A DNA stretch of 43,061 bases from Candidatus Enterenecus avicola (GTDB lineage: Bacteria; Bacillota; Clostridia; Oscillospirales; Oscillospiraceae), in assembly GCA_018715985.1 (NCBI GenBank), contig DVKO01000142.1, positions 1-43,061 of the forward strand, read 5' to 3'. Shown here piece after piece: positions 9,211 to 17,491 of the stretch (position 1 is the first letter of the stretch; each line of letters starts with the position of its first letter). The notes under the pieces were generated by a model. It saw only the letters and a list, made by a program, of their open reading frames with translations, did not search any database and was not told where the DNA came from. A program made the position numbers and the translations under genes.

Positions 9211-12200
9211 TTGGATCAAATTTCTGCTGGTGATGTGCGCGGTGGCCCTTCCGTTCCTGCTCTTTGTGCTCCTCAACGCCAAGGCCAACCTTCCCAAGAA
9301 AATCCGGAATCGACAGCTGCTCATGCCCATTGTGGCCCTGGTGTACGGCATTGCGGCGGTGTTTCTGCTGTCCTACATCAACCAGTGGATCGCCTGGATC
9401 CTCAGCCTGGTGCCGGGCTGGCTGGACCGCGTCCAGAGCTGGAGCGAAGAGGCCCTCAACGGCAACCTGAGCTTTTTGGGTGAGGCTGCAGCTTGGTTGG
9501 CGGAGGGGATTCGTACCCTGCTGGCCTCCAGCCAGCTCATGTTCTGGCTGTGCATTGCGGCCAACGCAGTGATTATGTTGGTGTTTGTCCTTATAAAGAA
9601 ACTGCTGTTGGCCATTTTCAAACGGGTGTTTGGCAAATCCACGGCTCTGGGAGATACGCTCAGCGGCCTGTTTTACGCCAGAGAGGAGGAGGGCTCAGAG
9701 GTATGGTATGTCCGGCCTCACCTGGGCCAGGCACGGACCTATTTGAAATTCTTCTACTATGGAGCGGTGGGCGTGTCCATTCTGGCCATGCTGGTATCTG
9801 GAGTACTGTACCGCAACCAGCTGCTGGGCGTTCCCTTTTACCCAGTGTTCGCCATTCTCATCCTGGGTGAGATGTACTTCTTTGTGGACGGACTGCTCAA
9901 AGGAGAAGAGGAAGAGGACCAGGTGGAGGGGGAGGACGACGAGGCCAAAAACGTGGTCAACTACTCTCTGCTGCGCAAGGCGCTGCGCAAGCTCTTCGGG
10001 GATAAGCTCCAGGCCGAGGGGACGGACGCCACCCATATGGAGGCGGACCTTCAGACCAACGAGGAGCTGCTCCATGCATGGCAGGCCGGTTCGGATGGGA
10101 TTGCCGAGGCGTACAGCCTGTTCATGCAGGGACAGGTGGCCCGGGGCGGGACGCTGGACCGCAATTATCTGGTGTCCGGTCTGGAACTGCTGCAAGGCAA
10201 GAGCATTCTGTTCAACAACCCCTTCTACTATGACCTGATTCCCTATGTGTCCTATTCCATGAACCGCACCCTGCTGCGCAACCGAAAGGTGCTGGTGGTG
10301 CTGGGCCGGCATGGCATTCAGGACGATTTGCAGCAGTGGTGTGAGGACGGCCTCACAGCGGTCACCAACGTGGAGCAGATGTGGCGGGTGGGGGTGCTCA
10401 CCCGCACCGCCCAGGAGCTGGACGTGGGCATTGTGACCCGCTCCAGTGTCCACGACTTGAAACTCCACGAGGCCAATGAGGATTTCTTCTCTCAGGTGGA
10501 ATTTGTCGTGCTGGTGGAGCCGTCCCGCCTGGTCACCACTGCCCAAATCGGCCTCAACTCTTTGGTGCAGGCGTGCAGACGGGAAGGGAAAAATATCACC
10601 TTCTGCTCGGTGGACAAAAACTGTGACGGCCTGGTGGATGCCCTCTCTCACATCCTGATGACCAGCCTCAGCGAGGTGGCGGCCACCAACCGCTACGACG
10701 GCGTGTGCTCCTATATGTGCTGGGAGACGGACCGGGAGCACTTGCAGCACCGGATGCTGCCCAACGTATCCCGGTATCTGGGTGTGGGCACCGAGCTGTC
10801 CTTTGCCGGACTGAAGCATCAGGTGGCCCACACGGCCTGGTACGGCGGAGAGGCATTTCCGGTGACGGATATGCACTGGATTGTCAAGCAGTATTACTAC
10901 GATCTGCTCCACTACGCCGGGCTGCCCATCTCACAAAAGAGCATCGACGACTATTTCCAGACTTCCCCCAACCTCTGGAATGCCAGAATCCAAAAAAATC
11001 AATACATCACGGTGGAGGATGAGTCCTGCAATATGTTCGAGATCAAGCGGGACTTTTCCACCCGCGCCACCGAGCAGAGCTTCATCAACATCATCTCTCC
11101 CGAGTACCTGCTCAAGGACTACATGGCGGACAACGGCAGCATCTTCAACACCGATCCCAAGGCCATCCCCTATGTGGTGGCCGACTATGCCAGAACGGTG
11201 CGGAATGTGGTGCTGCGGCTGTGCCTGCGGATGAGCGCCGGCATGGTGCCCGAGGAGGAGGTGCGCCAGGAGCTGATGCTGGTGGAGCAGGCACAGGGCA
11301 AGGTGGAGGACACCTTCTGGGATCTGGTGTGCAGCATCAACCGCCCCATTTCCAGCGGCCAAGACGACACCCAAGATCGGATCCTGCGGCGGGAGGCCTA
11401 TGGCAAGACCCTGGAGTTTGGGCCTGACGTCATCTGCGTGAAGAAAAAGTTCTCCATGAAAACCGGGAAGATGGAGCGGTACTTCCACATTGCCGACCCG
11501 GACTTCAAACAGATCCTGTTGTGGGATCTGCAAAGCGCCAGCTACATCGCCGAGGATGAGCACGGAGAGCGGCAGTATCTGGGCACCGAGCTTCGGGGCC
11601 AGATCTTCCAAAAGTATCTGCCCGGACAGTTCTTCACCTTCCATGGCAAGTATTATGAGATGCAGTCGGTGACCACTGACGGCCGGATTTTGCTCCGGCG
11701 CGCTGCCGACCACATCACCGGCAGACGCTCCTACCGCCAGCAGCGCAGCTATGTCATCACCCGCTGTGTCGATGCCCAGGGCATGGGTGACCAGCGGGAG
11801 GTCAACGGGATGCGGGTGATCCGCCAGTATGCGGATTTGCAGGTGGACACGCCGGCGTATTGGGAGATGGACCGGTACAACGATTTCGTCCATGGCCGAA
11901 AGGTGCTGGTCAACGGCATTCCCCGGCGCACCTACTACAACAAGCGCATCCTGCGTGTGGATCTGCCCCAGCCTGTGGATGGGGCGGTGTGTCAGACCAT
12001 TGCGCTGTTGTTTGATGAGATCTTCCGCACCATGTTTGCGGAAAACCACCCCTATATCGCCGTGACCGTTGCCTCTGAGACGGAACTTCCGTTCACGTAC
12101 CGCGTGGCCGGGCAGGACGGGGTGGAGCTGAACCCCAACAGCCTCTACTTCATTGAGGACAGCCAGATGGATCTGGGGCTGCTGGAGGCGGTGGAGCGAA

Positions 12201-13597
12201 ACCTGACCCGTGTGCTGGAAATCATCTGGGATTACCTGGACTGGCATATGGAGCAGGTGGAACAGAGCCTCAATCCGCCCCAGGAGCCGGAAGTGCCGGA
12301 CTACACCTTGCCGGAGCCCCCGGAGGGGACGGCGGCGGAGCCTGAGCCCAAGACCTGGATCGGACGTCTGTGGAAGAAAATCAAGAGCTTCTTCCGGCGC
12401 ATCGGGGAGTTCTTCCAAAAGCTGTTCCGGAGGAAAAAGAAAACTGAGGAGCCGGAGGAGCCTACCGGACAGGAGCCGGAGGAGCCCACCGGACAGGAGT
12501 CGGAGGAGCCCACCGGACAGGAGTCGGAGGAGCCCGCCGGACAGGAGCCGGAGGAGCCCGCCGGACAGGAGTCGGAGGAGCCCGCCGGACAGGAGCCGGA
12601 AGAGCCTGCTGACCAGCAGCCAAAGGATGCGCCGCTCCAGAGCAGAAGTATGTACTCCAGCGCCATGGACGAGAGCCAGCCCAACGACGCCAACGACACG
12701 TTGGAGTATGAGCCGGAAAAGGTGTTGAAACCCACGGAAATCAAGACCATGGAGCGCAAGCCCTACCATGAGCGGTACTATCTGCTGTACGGTGGCACTC
12801 AGGTGCCGGAGCAGCTGGACGTGCAGGGAACCTGGGACTACCTGAAGGAGCACGGCTATGCAGACGGCTCCCTGAAGCAGGCCAGAAGCGGGAAAGAGAT
12901 TGCGGAGATGATCGAGAACAACTACGATCCCCGCAAGCCTGGCAGCCATTTCTGCGATTTCTGCGGGGTGGAGCTGATGGGCACCGACTACCAGGTGCTG
13001 TCGGATGGCCGGGAGCGCTGCACCACCTGCGGTAAGACCTCGGTGAAAACGGCCCAGGAGTTTGACCAGCTCTACCGCACCATTGCCCGGAACATGGAAG
13101 CGTTCTTCGGGGCCCGGATCATGAAGCCGGTGCGGGTGCAGATGGTCAACTCCAAGAAGCTGCACAAGAAGCTGGGCAAGACCTTTGTACCCACCGGGAA
13201 ATTCGATGGCAGGATCCTAGGCGTGGCCATTCGGGACGGAGATGGGTATTCCATCCTGGTGGAGAATGGAGCGCCCCGGCTGAGTTCCATCATGACCATT
13301 GCCCACGAGCTGACCCATATCTGGCAGTACCTCCATTGGGACGACAAGGAGATCGTGCGCAAGTACGGGAAGGATATGGAACTGGAGGTCTATGAGGGAA
13401 TGGCCAAATGGGTGGAGATCCAGTATGCCTATCTGATTGGAGAGCCGGCCGCCGCCAAGCGGGAGGAGATTAGCGCCCGCCTGCGGGAGGATGAATATGG
13501 TCGGGGATTCCGAAAGTACGTGGCCAGATACCCCCTGTCCATGGGCACACAGCTGGAGCATTCCACCCCCTTTGAGGACCGTTCCAAGCCCCTGTAA
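9203..13597 (+). CDS. large multidomain membrane protein: N-terminal TM helices, uncharacterised (possibly degenerate helicase-like) core, E/P-rich repeat, Zn-ribbon, HExxH metallopeptidase-like C-terminus
   Basis: ATG at 9203 overlaps the upstream stop; several N-terminal TM segments; CDFCGVEL...CTTCGK; IMTIAHELTHIWQYLHW (HELTH) with a downstream E-rich segment. The helicase-like statement is weak; no clear Walker A motif seen. Confidence 0.75.
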   Translation: MIDWIKFLLVMCAVALPFLLFVLLNAKANLPKKIRNRQLLMPIVALVYGIAAVFLLSYINQWIAWILSLVPGWLDRVQSWSEEALNGNLSFLGEAAAWLAEGIRTLLASSQLMFWLCIAANAVIMLVFVLIKKLLLAIFKRVFGKSTALGDTLSGLFYAREEEGSEVWYVRPHLGQARTYLKFFYYGAVGVSILAMLVSGVLYRNQLLGVPFYPVFAILILGEMYFFVDGLLKGEEEEDQVEGEDDEAKNVVNYSLLRKALRKLFGDKLQAEGTDATHMEADLQTNEELLHAWQAGSDGIAEAYSLFMQGQVARGGTLDRNYLVSGLELLQGKSILFNNPFYYDLIPYVSYSMNRTLLRNRKVLVVLGRHGIQDDLQQWCEDGLTAVTNVEQMWRVGVLTRTAQELDVGIVTRSSVHDLKLHEANEDFFSQVEFVVLVEPSRLVTTAQIGLNSLVQACRREGKNITFCSVDKNCDGLVDALSHILMTSLSEVAATNRYDGVCSYMCWETDREHLQHRMLPNVSRYLGVGTELSFAGLKHQVAHTAWYGGEAFPVTDMHWIVKQYYYDLLHYAGLPISQKSIDDYFQTSPNLWNARIQKNQYITVEDESCNMFEIKRDFSTRATEQSFINIISPEYLLKDYMADNGSIFNTDPKAIPYVVADYARTVRNVVLRLCLRMSAGMVPEEEVRQELMLVEQAQGKVEDTFWDLVCSINRPISSGQDDTQDRILRREAYGKTLEFGPDVICVKKKFSMKTGKMERYFHIADPDFKQILLWDLQSASYIAEDEHGERQYLGTELRGQIFQKYLPGQFFTFHGKYYEMQSVTTDGRILLRRAADHITGRRSYRQQRSYVITRCVDAQGMGDQREVNGMRVIRQYADLQVDTPAYWEMDRYNDFVHGRKVLVNGIPRRTYYNKRILRVDLPQPVDGAVCQTIALLFDEIFRTMFAENHPYIAVTVASETELPFTYRVAGQDGVELNPNSLYFIEDSQMDLGLLEAVERNLTRVLEIIWDYLDWHMEQVEQSLNPPQEPEVPDYTLPEPPEGTAAEPEPKTWIGRLWKKIKSFFRRIGEFFQKLFRRKKKTEEPEEPTGQEPEEPTGQESEEPTGQESEEPAGQEPEEPAGQESEEPAGQEPEEPADQQPKDAPLQSRSMYSSAMDESQPNDANDTLEYEPEKVLKPTEIKTMERKPYHERYYLLYGGTQVPEQLDVQGTWDYLKEHGYADGSLKQARSGKEIAEMIENNYDPRKPGSHFCDFCGVELMGTDYQVLSDGRERCTTCGKTSVKTAQEFDQLYRTIARNMEAFFGARIMKPVRVQMVNSKKLHKKLGKTFVPTGKFDGRILGVAIRDGDGYSILVENGAPRLSSIMTIAHELTHIWQYLHWDDKEIVRKYGKDMELEVYEGMAKWVEIQYAYLIGEPAAAKREEISARLREDEYGRGFRKYVARYPLSMGTQLEHSTPFEDRSKPL
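12455..12598 (+). repeat. in-frame 24-bp tandem repeat, six units plus a degenerate seventh
   Basis: Unit gaggagcccaccggacaggagtcg encoding EEP(T/A)GQE(P/S); the degenerate copy continues to about 12621. Confidence 0.9.
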
Positions 13598-13608
13598 GTA
13601 CAGAGCGA

Positions 13609-13644
13609 AATGTGCCTGACGTCTGGATCGGCGTCAGGCACATT
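13609..13644. repeat. intercistronic hairpin
   Basis: AATGTGCCTGACG (13609-13621) / CGTCAGGCACATT (13632-13644), 13-bp perfect stem, 10-nt loop, no T tract. Confidence 0.8.
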
Positions 13645-13716
13645 GTGCGAAAGGAGAAAGATCAGCCGGACGCAGTGGGAGAGATGGGCGTCCGGACCGA
13701 ATGGGAGGCGTAATGG

Positions 13717-15831
13717 ATGAGAAGACGCTTGAGAGAGTGGATCAGTATGAAGGTGGCAAAACAGCCGGGGACGGTGGTCCTTTTGGCCATTTTGCTGTTC
13801 AATGTGGTGTTCTTTCTGCTGTCTGCGCTGATTGTCAGCAGTTTCTCGGTGACGGGCACCGAAAAAATGGGGTTTCTTGAGGCGGCGTTTTACACCATCA
13901 CCATGATCCTGGATGCCGGGTGCATTCAGTTTGTGCTGGATGAAGTGGGGCAGGTGGGCGTGTCCGTGGTGCTCATCTGCATTGGCATCATCATCGTGGG
14001 GATGATCACCTTTACCGGCGCAGTCATCGGCTATATGGCCAACTACATCTCCAGCTTTGTGGAGAAAGCCAATACAGGGAGCAAAAAGCTGGTGATTTCC
14101 GACCATGTGGTGATCTTGAACTGGAACACCAGGGCCTCAGAGATCGTCAACGACTTGTTGTTCTGTGAGGACAGGCAGAGCGTGGTGGTGTTGGCGTCCA
14201 GTCGAAAAGCGGAGATTGAAAAGGAGATCGAAGAGCGCCTGGCTGACACCATTCACCGGGAGAATGCCTCCCTCAGAGAGCGGTGCAAAGGGTATGGACC
14301 CATTCGGGGCACGCTGCGGTACTACCGGCAGCATATGCGCCAGACAGTGACGGTGGTGGTGCGGGAGGGCGACGTGTTTTCCTCCAAGCAGCTCCATGAC
14401 ATCTCCCTGGAGCACGCCAAGACGGCGATTATTCTGGGCAATGACATCAACAATACGGTGTGCAAGTTCGAGCAGCGAGAGCGGAATGAGCAGTTGTACC
14501 GGGGCAATGCCCAGACCATCAAGACCTTGATGCAGGTGGCGGATATTACCGGGGCGGAGAGCTCGGACGACGATCAGAAAATCATTGTGGAGATCACCGA
14601 CGACTGGACGGCGGAATTGGTGGAAAAGATCATTGCGTGCAAACAGGTGGATGGAAAGTGTAAGATCGTTCCCGTCAACATCAACCACGTGTTGGGACAG
14701 ATCCTCTCCCAGTTCTCCCTGATGCCGGAGTTGAACTTGGCCTATGGGGAGCTGTTTTCCAACCAGGGCATGACCTTTTATGCCCGTCGGCAGGAGATGG
14801 AGGAGGACGACACCTTTATCCGCCGTCACCTGGCCCAGCATCGGCGGTCCATTCCGCTGACCTTTATGATGAATGACCGGAAGAGCTACGCCTTCTATGC
14901 CGCAGGATCGGAAAAGGATATTTTGCGCCGGGATGAGGAAAAACCCTCTTCGTTTGGGGTGAAGCTCAACCACAACTACTGGATTGAGAGAAAAAACGTC
15001 ATCATTCTGGGCCACAACAGCAAGTGCAGAGAGATCATGGGCGGCTTCCAGGCGTTTCGGAGCGAGTGGAATTACAAGGACGGTTCTGGCGAGATCCTCA
15101 ACCTGATGGTCATCGACGATGAGAAGTCCCTGGAGCGCCTGGACTATTACAGGGATTACCCCTTTGTGACCCAGACGGTGGCTGCCAGCATTTACGACAA
15201 AGAGATCATCTGCGATACCATCAAACGGTTCATCGCATCCAACGAGGAGGACACCAGCATATTGATCCTCTCTGACGATGATGCGCTCAACGAGGACATC
15301 GACGCCAACGCCCTGGCCAATCTGGTCTATGTTCAGAACATCATTGAGGAGAAAAAGCTGTCCGATCCCAACTTTGATGTGGAGAGCGTGGACGTGATTG
15401 TGGAGATCATAGATCCCAAACACCACGATGTGGTCAACAGTTACAGCGTCAACAATGTGGTCATCAGCAATCGGTACATCAGCAAGATGATTACCCAGAT
15501 TGGGGAGAAAGAGGCGTTGCAGAGCTTCTATGCGGACATTCTCACCTATGACGCGGAGGGGGCGGAGGTCTACGAGAGTAAGGAGATCTACGCCAAGAAG
15601 GTCAGCCGCTTCTTCGAGGAGATCCCTCCACGATGCACGGCCAGAGAATTGATTCGGGCGGTCTATGAGGCGTCCGCAGATGAACGCCTGCCCGCCAGCC
15701 AGCGCAACCCCGCCATCGTCCTGGGGTATGTCAAGCCGGGAGGAGAGATGGTTCTCTTCCAGGGCGACCAGGAGGAGATATGGGTGGAGCTGACGGAGCG
15801 GGACAAGCTCATCGTGTTCAGCAATCACTGA
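13717..15831 (+). CDS. CASTOR/POLLUX-like ion channel with RCK/TrkA-N-like domains
   Basis: TM pair; pore segment AAFYTITMILDAGCI; following TM VLICIGIIIVGMITFTGAVIGYMANYI; then NWNTRASEIVNDLL..VVVLAS and a second nucleotide-binding-like half (VIILGHNSKCREIMGGF). Confidence 0.75.
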   Translation: MRRRLREWISMKVAKQPGTVVLLAILLFNVVFFLLSALIVSSFSVTGTEKMGFLEAAFYTITMILDAGCIQFVLDEVGQVGVSVVLICIGIIIVGMITFTGAVIGYMANYISSFVEKANTGSKKLVISDHVVILNWNTRASEIVNDLLFCEDRQSVVVLASSRKAEIEKEIEERLADTIHRENASLRERCKGYGPIRGTLRYYRQHMRQTVTVVVREGDVFSSKQLHDISLEHAKTAIILGNDINNTVCKFEQRERNEQLYRGNAQTIKTLMQVADITGAESSDDDQKIIVEITDDWTAELVEKIIACKQVDGKCKIVPVNINHVLGQILSQFSLMPELNLAYGELFSNQGMTFYARRQEMEEDDTFIRRHLAQHRRSIPLTFMMNDRKSYAFYAAGSEKDILRRDEEKPSSFGVKLNHNYWIERKNVIILGHNSKCREIMGGFQAFRSEWNYKDGSGEILNLMVIDDEKSLERLDYYRDYPFVTQTVAASIYDKEIICDTIKRFIASNEEDTSILILSDDDALNEDIDANALANLVYVQNIIEEKKLSDPNFDVESVDVIVEIIDPKHHDVVNSYSVNNVVISNRYISKMITQIGEKEALQSFYADILTYDAEGAEVYESKEIYAKKVSRFFEEIPPRCTARELIRAVYEASADERLPASQRNPAIVLGYVKPGGEMVLFQGDQEEIWVELTERDKLIVFSNH

Positions 15832-15886
15832 CGCAGGGCTGGGCCGCTGCGGGAAGGGGAGACCTCCATCCATCGGATCTAACGCC

Positions 15887-15926
15887 AACAGCAGCTGTTT
15901 CATGTTGGGGAACAGCTGCTGTTTTT
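15887..15926 (+). terminator. Rho-independent terminator after the channel gene
   Basis: AACAGCAGCTGTT (15887-15899) / AACAGCTGCTGTT (15911-15923) followed by TTTCTCT. Confidence 0.8.
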
Positions 15927-16013
15927 CTCTGCGTTATGAATTATAATGGGAAGTGCAACCAGTGCGCCTTGTTTTCGGGATATAGGGTGAGGGAAGAAAA
16001 AGGAGGAGTGGCC

Positions 16014-16574
16014 ATGGAGGACGAACAAATTGTGGCGCTGTTTTGGCGGCGGGACCAGGAGGCCATTGTCCAGAGCCAGCGGAAATACCACCCCTATCTG
16101 AGCAAAATTGCCTACAACATTCTCCATGACCAGGAGGACAGCCAAGAGGTGGTCAATGACACCTATTTCAAGGCGTGGCAGTCCATACCGCCCCAACGGC
16201 CCAGCAAGCTATCCATCTATCTGGGACGGCTCACCCGCCATGGGGCCATAGACCGATACCGTCACCACACCAGTCAAAAGCGGCAGGGGGACACCTATGC
16301 CATGTGCCTGGAGGAGCTGGAGGAGTGCTGTGCCACCGGGCAGGACCCGCAGCAGGTGCTGGATGGGAAATTGCTGGCTCAGGCCATCAGCCGGTTCCTC
16401 TGCACCCTAAAGCCCCAGACCAGGGCCATGTTTTTGGGCCGCTACTACTTTCTCGATTCCCTCAAAGAGGTGGCGCAGTATTGCGGTGTCCATGAGAGCA
16501 AGGCCAAGAGCACCCTGTTTCGGGTGAGAAAGGCCCTGCGTGCGTATTTGAGACAGGAGGGGTTTGACCTATGA
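16014..16574 (+). CDS. ECF-type RNA polymerase sigma factor
   Basis: Region 2-like LSKIAYNILHDQEDSQEVVNDTYFKAWQSIPP; region 4-like SLKEVAQYCGVHESKAKSTLFRVRKALRAYL; AGGAGG RBS before the ATG at 16014. Confidence 0.85.
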   Translation: MEDEQIVALFWRRDQEAIVQSQRKYHPYLSKIAYNILHDQEDSQEVVNDTYFKAWQSIPPQRPSKLSIYLGRLTRHGAIDRYRHHTSQKRQGDTYAMCLEELEECCATGQDPQQVLDGKLLAQAISRFLCTLKPQTRAMFLGRYYFLDSLKEVAQYCGVHESKAKSTLFRVRKALRAYLRQEGFDL

Positions 16575-17470
16575 GGGGAGAACAGATCTTAGACGCCCTG
16601 GAGCAGGTGGACGAGGAGCTTCTGTATGAGGCCCAGGGGTTCCGCGGCCAAAGGAGGAAAAAGAGCAGGTGGCCTCTTGTTTCCTTGGCGGCCTGCCTGT
16701 GCCTGGTGGTGGCCGGAACCATGGTGGCACAGCTGTGGCGCAGCCCCATGGAGTCCAATGGCTCGGTGGGCAAGGAGAGCCACAATCAGATGGAAACAGA
16801 GCTGGAACATGGAAGCGGAGGGGTGTATGTGCCCCCTCTGGAAGCAAATGAAGGGGGAAATATGGTGACCGAGGCGGATGTGGCCAGCTTTTTCACCTAC
16901 CAGGGCCGCAGCTATGTGGCGTGCAGCCGGATTCCCGACGGCTCCCATTTGGTGGGGAAAAAGCTGGGCACCTCAGACGGACACGTGGACGAATGGACAT
17001 TGGAGAGCGGCTATATGGAGGACAGCGCCAGGGGGGATTTCTATGCCGTCAACGGCTATGATCCCACCCATCTGCTGTGTATGCAGGATGAGGAGGGCAG
17101 CGTCACCCTGTACTGGAACAACAACGACATCACGGTGAAAACCGGCAGCGATGTGTTGGAAACGGTGTTCCACCTGCCCGGTCAAGTGGTTGAAGCTGCC
17201 GTGCAGGGGCAGAGCATGGCGGGAGGGAGAGACATCCCCCACCTGGATCGGCTCCATGCATGGTTGGAGGAGCTGTGTAACACCCCAGCTGTGTCCGCAG
17301 AGGAGGCCAATCTGACGAGTAAGGACGTCTACGGAGACCTGATTTTGAAGAAGGCGGACGGAGTTACCGTACACCTGGTGCTCTACGACGGTGGTTATGT
17401 CCAGATAGAGGGACTGGATCCGGTGTGCTGGCAGCTGGATTGGACACCGGTTGTCCAGGGAAAGGCGTGA
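16571..17470 (+). CDS. single-pass membrane protein, probable anti-sigma factor
   Basis: ATGA overlap with the ECF sigma gene; N-terminal cytosolic segment (LDALEQVDEELLYEAQ) then TM WPLVSLAACLCLVVAGTMVAQLW. Confidence 0.65.
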   Translation: MRGEQILDALEQVDEELLYEAQGFRGQRRKKSRWPLVSLAACLCLVVAGTMVAQLWRSPMESNGSVGKESHNQMETELEHGSGGVYVPPLEANEGGNMVTEADVASFFTYQGRSYVACSRIPDGSHLVGKKLGTSDGHVDEWTLESGYMEDSARGDFYAVNGYDPTHLLCMQDEEGSVTLYWNNNDITVKTGSDVLETVFHLPGQVVEAAVQGQSMAGGRDIPHLDRLHAWLEELCNTPAVSAEEANLTSKDVYGDLILKKADGVTVHLVLYDGGYVQIEGLDPVCWQLDWTPVVQGKA

Positions 17471-17491
17471 CAAGAAAGGGAGGAACGAGAC

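Noticed and set aside
12455-12598. Tandem repeat considered as a CRISPR-like array
   Set aside because: No spacers; contiguous in-frame 24-bp units encoding a linker.
10931-13165. 744-aa antisense ORF with LLRLLSGG repeats
   Set aside because: Reverse reading of the EEPTGQE tandem repeat gene; no start context or domain.
14137-15903. 588-aa antisense ORF opposite the channel
   Set aside because: Overlaps the well-supported channel CDS and its terminator; no recognisable motif.
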